A stretch of DNA of 46,187 nt from an uncultured Sphingorhabdus sp. GTDB taxonomy: Bacteria > Pseudomonadota > Alphaproteobacteria > Sphingomonadales > Sphingomonadaceae. Location: NCBI GenBank assembly GCA_937873665.1, contig CALMYW010000210.1, positions 1-46,187 of the forward strand. Direction: 5' to 3'. A program made the translations under genes and the position numbers. The notes below the pieces were generated by a model. That model was not told where the DNA came from. It saw nothing but the letters and a program-made list of their open reading frames with translations, and made no database searches. Below are positions 43,996 to 46,187 of the stretch, piece by piece. Position 1 is the first letter of the stretch; the number at the start of each line of letters is the position of its first letter.

Positions 43996-44679
43996 CTATG
44001 TGTGCCGCGATTCTGCGTCAAGCATTGCGCGGAGATAGGCGGCGAAGCGGGAAAGCTGCTCCACACCGCCATCAACATGCGCATCGCTGATGCGCAGGCT
44101 ATCCAAGGCACCGGACGTAGTGATATAATCAATAAGCAGGACATGCCGCATACGGGCACCGACTTTAAACCCCAGCCTGTTTGACCAGGAAATTCCGGCC
44201 TGTAGATCGTCCCAGAATCCCGGGCGGATCCGATCGCCACGGTCGAGCGTGACCAAATGAATGCTGCTGACCGCTATTGTCTGCGGAGCCGAGAGAAAAC
44301 TGCTGTGAATCCTCAGCTCCCGGTTTTGCACCTGCAGAGCCGGGGAAGGCGTTAACAGGCGCCACAAGTCCATCCCACCTTCCCAAAATGCCAGGGCAAG
44401 GCACGCAATCAGCAATATTATGCTGAACCAGCCACCGGTCAGCTGGTCCAAGCCGTGACGCTCGGGTGGTTGTGACGCCCGCACAGCTTCCAAATAGGCA
44501 AGATGATCTTCAAATGTCATGCTATCGGTCGGCGACGGAGGTGGAGGCAGTGGAGGCGGGGGCGGAGCAAAAACGTCATGGCCCGCCAGCAGCCATATGA
44601 CGACCGCGCACACTGTCGCCATCAGAGTTACTCTAGTGAAGCTGCCCTTCTTCGAAAAGCAGAGCGCTGCCGGATTCAT
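43996..44679 (-). CDS. Membrane protein with proline-rich loop, unknown function
   Basis: This is a 227-residue protein with two hydrophobic segments (VTLMATVCAVVIWLLAGHDVF and GWFSIILLIACLALAFWEGG), separated by a proline-rich loop (PPPPPLPPPPSP). The C-terminal cytoplasmic-looking part, LQVQNRELRIHSSFLSAPQTIAVSSIHLV to SLRISDAHVDGGVEQL, resembles PH-like (bacterial membrane-PH) domains. That reading is tentative. It converges on the kinase gene with a 10-base gap. The palindrome at 44786 lies 107 bases upstream. Confidence 0.65.
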   Translation of the reverse strand: MNPAALCFSKKGSFTRVTLMATVCAVVIWLLAGHDVFAPPPPPLPPPPSPTDSMTFEDHLAYLEAVRASQPPERHGLDQLTGGWFSIILLIACLALAFWEGGMDLWRLLTPSPALQVQNRELRIHSSFLSAPQTIAVSSIHLVTLDRGDRIRPGFWDDLQAGISWSNRLGFKVGARMRHVLLIDYITTSGALDSLRISDAHVDGGVEQLSRFAAYLRAMLDAESRHT

Positions 44680-44785
44680 ATCAACTTCCTACCGATCCGT
44701 TTGCCGGTTAATTTCCACAAAAGACCGGAACCTTCAAAACACGGCTTTGTCGCCATGAACCGTGGCTGGAGTATAGTCTGTGATT

Positions 44786-44797
44786 TGTACCGGTGCA
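44786..44797. promoter_or_regulatory. Region-C palindrome, copy 8 (12/12)
   Basis: TGTACCGGTGCA fits the consensus fully. It sits between divergent genes, 78 bases before the DUF3703 start at 44875 and 107 bases from the start at 44679. Confidence 0.7.
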
Positions 44798-44874
44798 CTG
44801 GGTCAATTCGGCAAATGCCCATCATTGCCGGGCGTAGTAAGCCTCAATCGACAATCCAAATCCGGGGGTTTGCA

Positions 44875-45300
44875 ATGGCAACCGAAGTAAAAGCGGCATT
44901 TCGCAAGGAAATGGGGCTGGCTAAATCGGCGATACGCAACGGAGCACTGGCCGATGCGAAGTTTCACCTGGAGCGCGCCCACATTTTGGGTCAGCGCTGG
45001 TATGCTGCCCATGTGATAAGTCATTATCATATGCTGCGTGTTGCAATGATAGAATCGGATTGGCGAGAAGCGCGAGGGCAGATCATCCGGCTTATTGGCG
45101 CAGGTCCATTCCACCTTGTTGGTTGGCTGCCTGTCGGCAATACTGGAGGGGCCGATGTATCGCCAACTTTGCCAATGCCAATTCCCCCGGATCTTCGTCC
45201 CTATTTTGAAGGCTATTCGTTGCGGAACGGATTTCTGATCCGTGGTTTAGTTTTTGCTCCGATAGCTCTCGTCTCTATCCTGTTTTACGGCCTTCAATGA
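44875..45300 (+). CDS. DUF3703 family protein
   Basis: This is a 141-residue protein with the DUF3703 pattern: VKAAFRKEMGLAKSAIRNGALADAKFHLERAHILGQRW, then HMLRVAMIESDWREARGQIIRLIGAGPFHLVGWLPVGNTGGADVS. It closes with a hydrophobic helix (IRGLVFAPIALVSILFYGL). The start ATG 44875 follows a GGGGG site; upstream in-frame extension to 44503 is discarded. Family function unknown; members are often near metal or stress genes. Confidence 0.82.
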   Translation: MATEVKAAFRKEMGLAKSAIRNGALADAKFHLERAHILGQRWYAAHVISHYHMLRVAMIESDWREARGQIIRLIGAGPFHLVGWLPVGNTGGADVSPTLPMPIPPDLRPYFEGYSLRNGFLIRGLVFAPIALVSILFYGLQ

Positions 45301-45336
45301 TCGAGTTAGTTACAGCACTTGCAGGTTGCGGCGGCA

Positions 45337-45876
45337 CTACCTGACCCGGACGGGATAGCTGCAGCTGGTGTAGTATACCTTACAGTTGGAAGTCAGCTCC
45401 GCGCATCCGGCCAATGCAATTTCTTCAGCCCTGCTCACCGTCGCTGCGCGCGCAGCGTAACTATACCCATCACCCCAAACGATAGTCCCGCATTGATTGT
45501 AGAACACGATTTCCACGTCGCAATCAAAACCGCCCTGGGATTGGCATTGACGGAGTGCATCCACTTCAGCTTCGTGCTTACTTATTGCAGCTTCACTGAT
45601 ACCGACGACCGTTCCGACTTTAGACTTTCCTGTTACAATGGCTCCCCATCTGCTCTGCCAGATACTTTCGTCTTGAGGAACGGGGACTTCAGCCCCTTCA
45701 GCATCCTGCCCATAGTCGGGGATCGCCATACAGTCGTTTATAGTCTCGACAGGAATCTTCCAAGGCTCATACCCCGCCGGACACCCATTTTCTGCTTGCC
45801 CAGCGCTGACATTCAGAAACAAAAGTGCAGTAACAACCGCGAAGGCGCCTCGCATTTTACGCAACGAGTTATGCAT
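45337..45876 (-). CDS. DUF4189 exported protein
   Basis: This is a 179-residue protein with a signal peptide (MRGAFAVVTALLFLNVSAGQAE, starting at residue 8). It opens with a cysteine-rich segment (NGCPAGYEPW, NDCMAIPD), then one DUF4189 domain: SRWGAIVTGKSKVGTVVGISEAAISKHEAEVDALRQC, FDCDVEIVFYNQCGTIVWGDG and SNCKVYYTSCSYP. The fourth DUF4189 gene in the window. Palindrome copy 9 lies 72 bases upstream. Confidence 0.8.
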   Translation of the reverse strand: MHNSLRKMRGAFAVVTALLFLNVSAGQAENGCPAGYEPWKIPVETINDCMAIPDYGQDAEGAEVPVPQDESIWQSRWGAIVTGKSKVGTVVGISEAAISKHEAEVDALRQCQSQGGFDCDVEIVFYNQCGTIVWGDGYSYAARAATVSRAEEIALAGCAELTSNCKVYYTSCSYPVRVR

Positions 45877-45947
45877 ATTGCAATTCAGCTTGGTTGTTGC
45901 AGATAACTACAAATGAGCCGTTTCGGTGCGAAAAAACAGAGTTTCGA

Positions 45948-45959
45948 TGTACCGGTATA
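45948..45959. promoter_or_regulatory. Region-C palindrome, copy 9 (11/12)
   Basis: TGTACCGGTATA lies upstream of the minus-strand DUF4189 gene (start 45876), followed on the plus strand by a 7-base stem hairpin. Confidence 0.65.
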
Positions 45960-45976
45960 CCCTCCCTCAGGGAGGG
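45960..45976. repeat. Short hairpin beside palindrome copy 9
   Basis: CCCTCCC (45960-45966) and GGGAGGG (45970-45976) pair around a three-base loop. No T-run follows, so a terminator role is doubtful. Confidence 0.4.
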
Positions 45977-46123
45977 CCGTTCTTGAAAGCGGCGCGATCT
46001 GGTAGAACGAGCAGGTCTAAACTGCTAATCCTCTGCTTATTGTCATAGCGAGCGTGGCAGATCGCAGTCTTCGGTCTTACAATATGAGGCTATTACAAAT
46101 CAGACTCGACAGGAACCCAAGGG

Positions 46124-46187
46124 ATGACCGAGAGTTCAGGGCCGGACGTGAAGTTCCGTCTGTCTGGTGCGGTCAAGAAGACTCGAA
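46124..46187 (+). CDS. Possible gene start running off the right edge
   Basis: An ATG at 46124, 3 bases after an AGGAACCCAAG stretch, opens a frame that remains open for the remaining 21 codons (MTESSGPDVKFRLSGAVKKTR). The encoded start is basic and soluble. Too short to assign, and the frame could be chance. Confidence 0.3.
   Translation, partial: MTESSGPDVKFRLSGAVKKTR

Overview
The window looks like chromosomal DNA of an alphaproteobacterium, most likely a sphingomonad (Sphingomonadaceae/Erythrobacteraceae type). The reasons are two large TonB-dependent receptors, one of them paired with sugar-type catabolic genes, the GC-rich coding sequence of the left half, the sphingomonad-style signal peptides, and a very large Ig-like/Calx-beta autotransporter. 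No rRNA, tRNA, CRISPR array or complete mobile element was seen.

Region A (about 0.4-16.4 kb) is a catabolic island built around a LacI-type regulator. To the left, on the minus strand, run a Gfo/Idh/MocA oxidoreductase, a TonB-dependent receptor, an MFS sugar-acid-type transporter, a YeiH/PSE-type sulfate/sulfite exporter homologue and a GST. To the right, on the plus strand, run the LacI regulator, an aldo/keto reductase, an SsuD-like FMNH2-dependent sulfonate monooxygenase, a GlpD-type glycerol-3-phosphate dehydrogenase, an NAD(P)H:FMN reductase and a RibB-like protein that has lost its catalytic residues. An identical 14-base palindromic operator lies in front of both arms. Together these genes read as a sulfosugar (sulfoquinovose or its glycoside) desulfonation pathway: TonB/MFS uptake, NAD-dependent glycoside cleavage or oxidation, flavin-dependent C-S cleavage, reduction of the resulting aldehyde, and sulfite export. 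The substrate is inferred, not shown. A separate Oar-like TonB receptor (432-3473) lies at the left edge.

Region B (about 16.5-24.5 kb) is a 2531-residue autotransporter adhesin made of Calx-beta and putative-Ig repeats, followed by a small membrane protein.

Region C (about 24.6-46.2 kb) is an island of about twenty mostly uncharacterised genes. Most encode exported or membrane proteins: DUF1176, four DUF4189 genes, DUF3703, DoxX, an ankyrin protein, a lipoprotein and several unknowns. Embedded among them are one NarL/LuxR-type response regulator and three paralogous hybrid histidine kinases with an RpfC-like membrane domain. A palindrome, consensus TGYACCGGTRCA, lies in nearly every intergenic promoter region of this half. 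Six copies match at 11 or 12 of 12 positions and all six are non-coding. This suggests one uncharacterised regulon, possibly controlled by the embedded two-component proteins.
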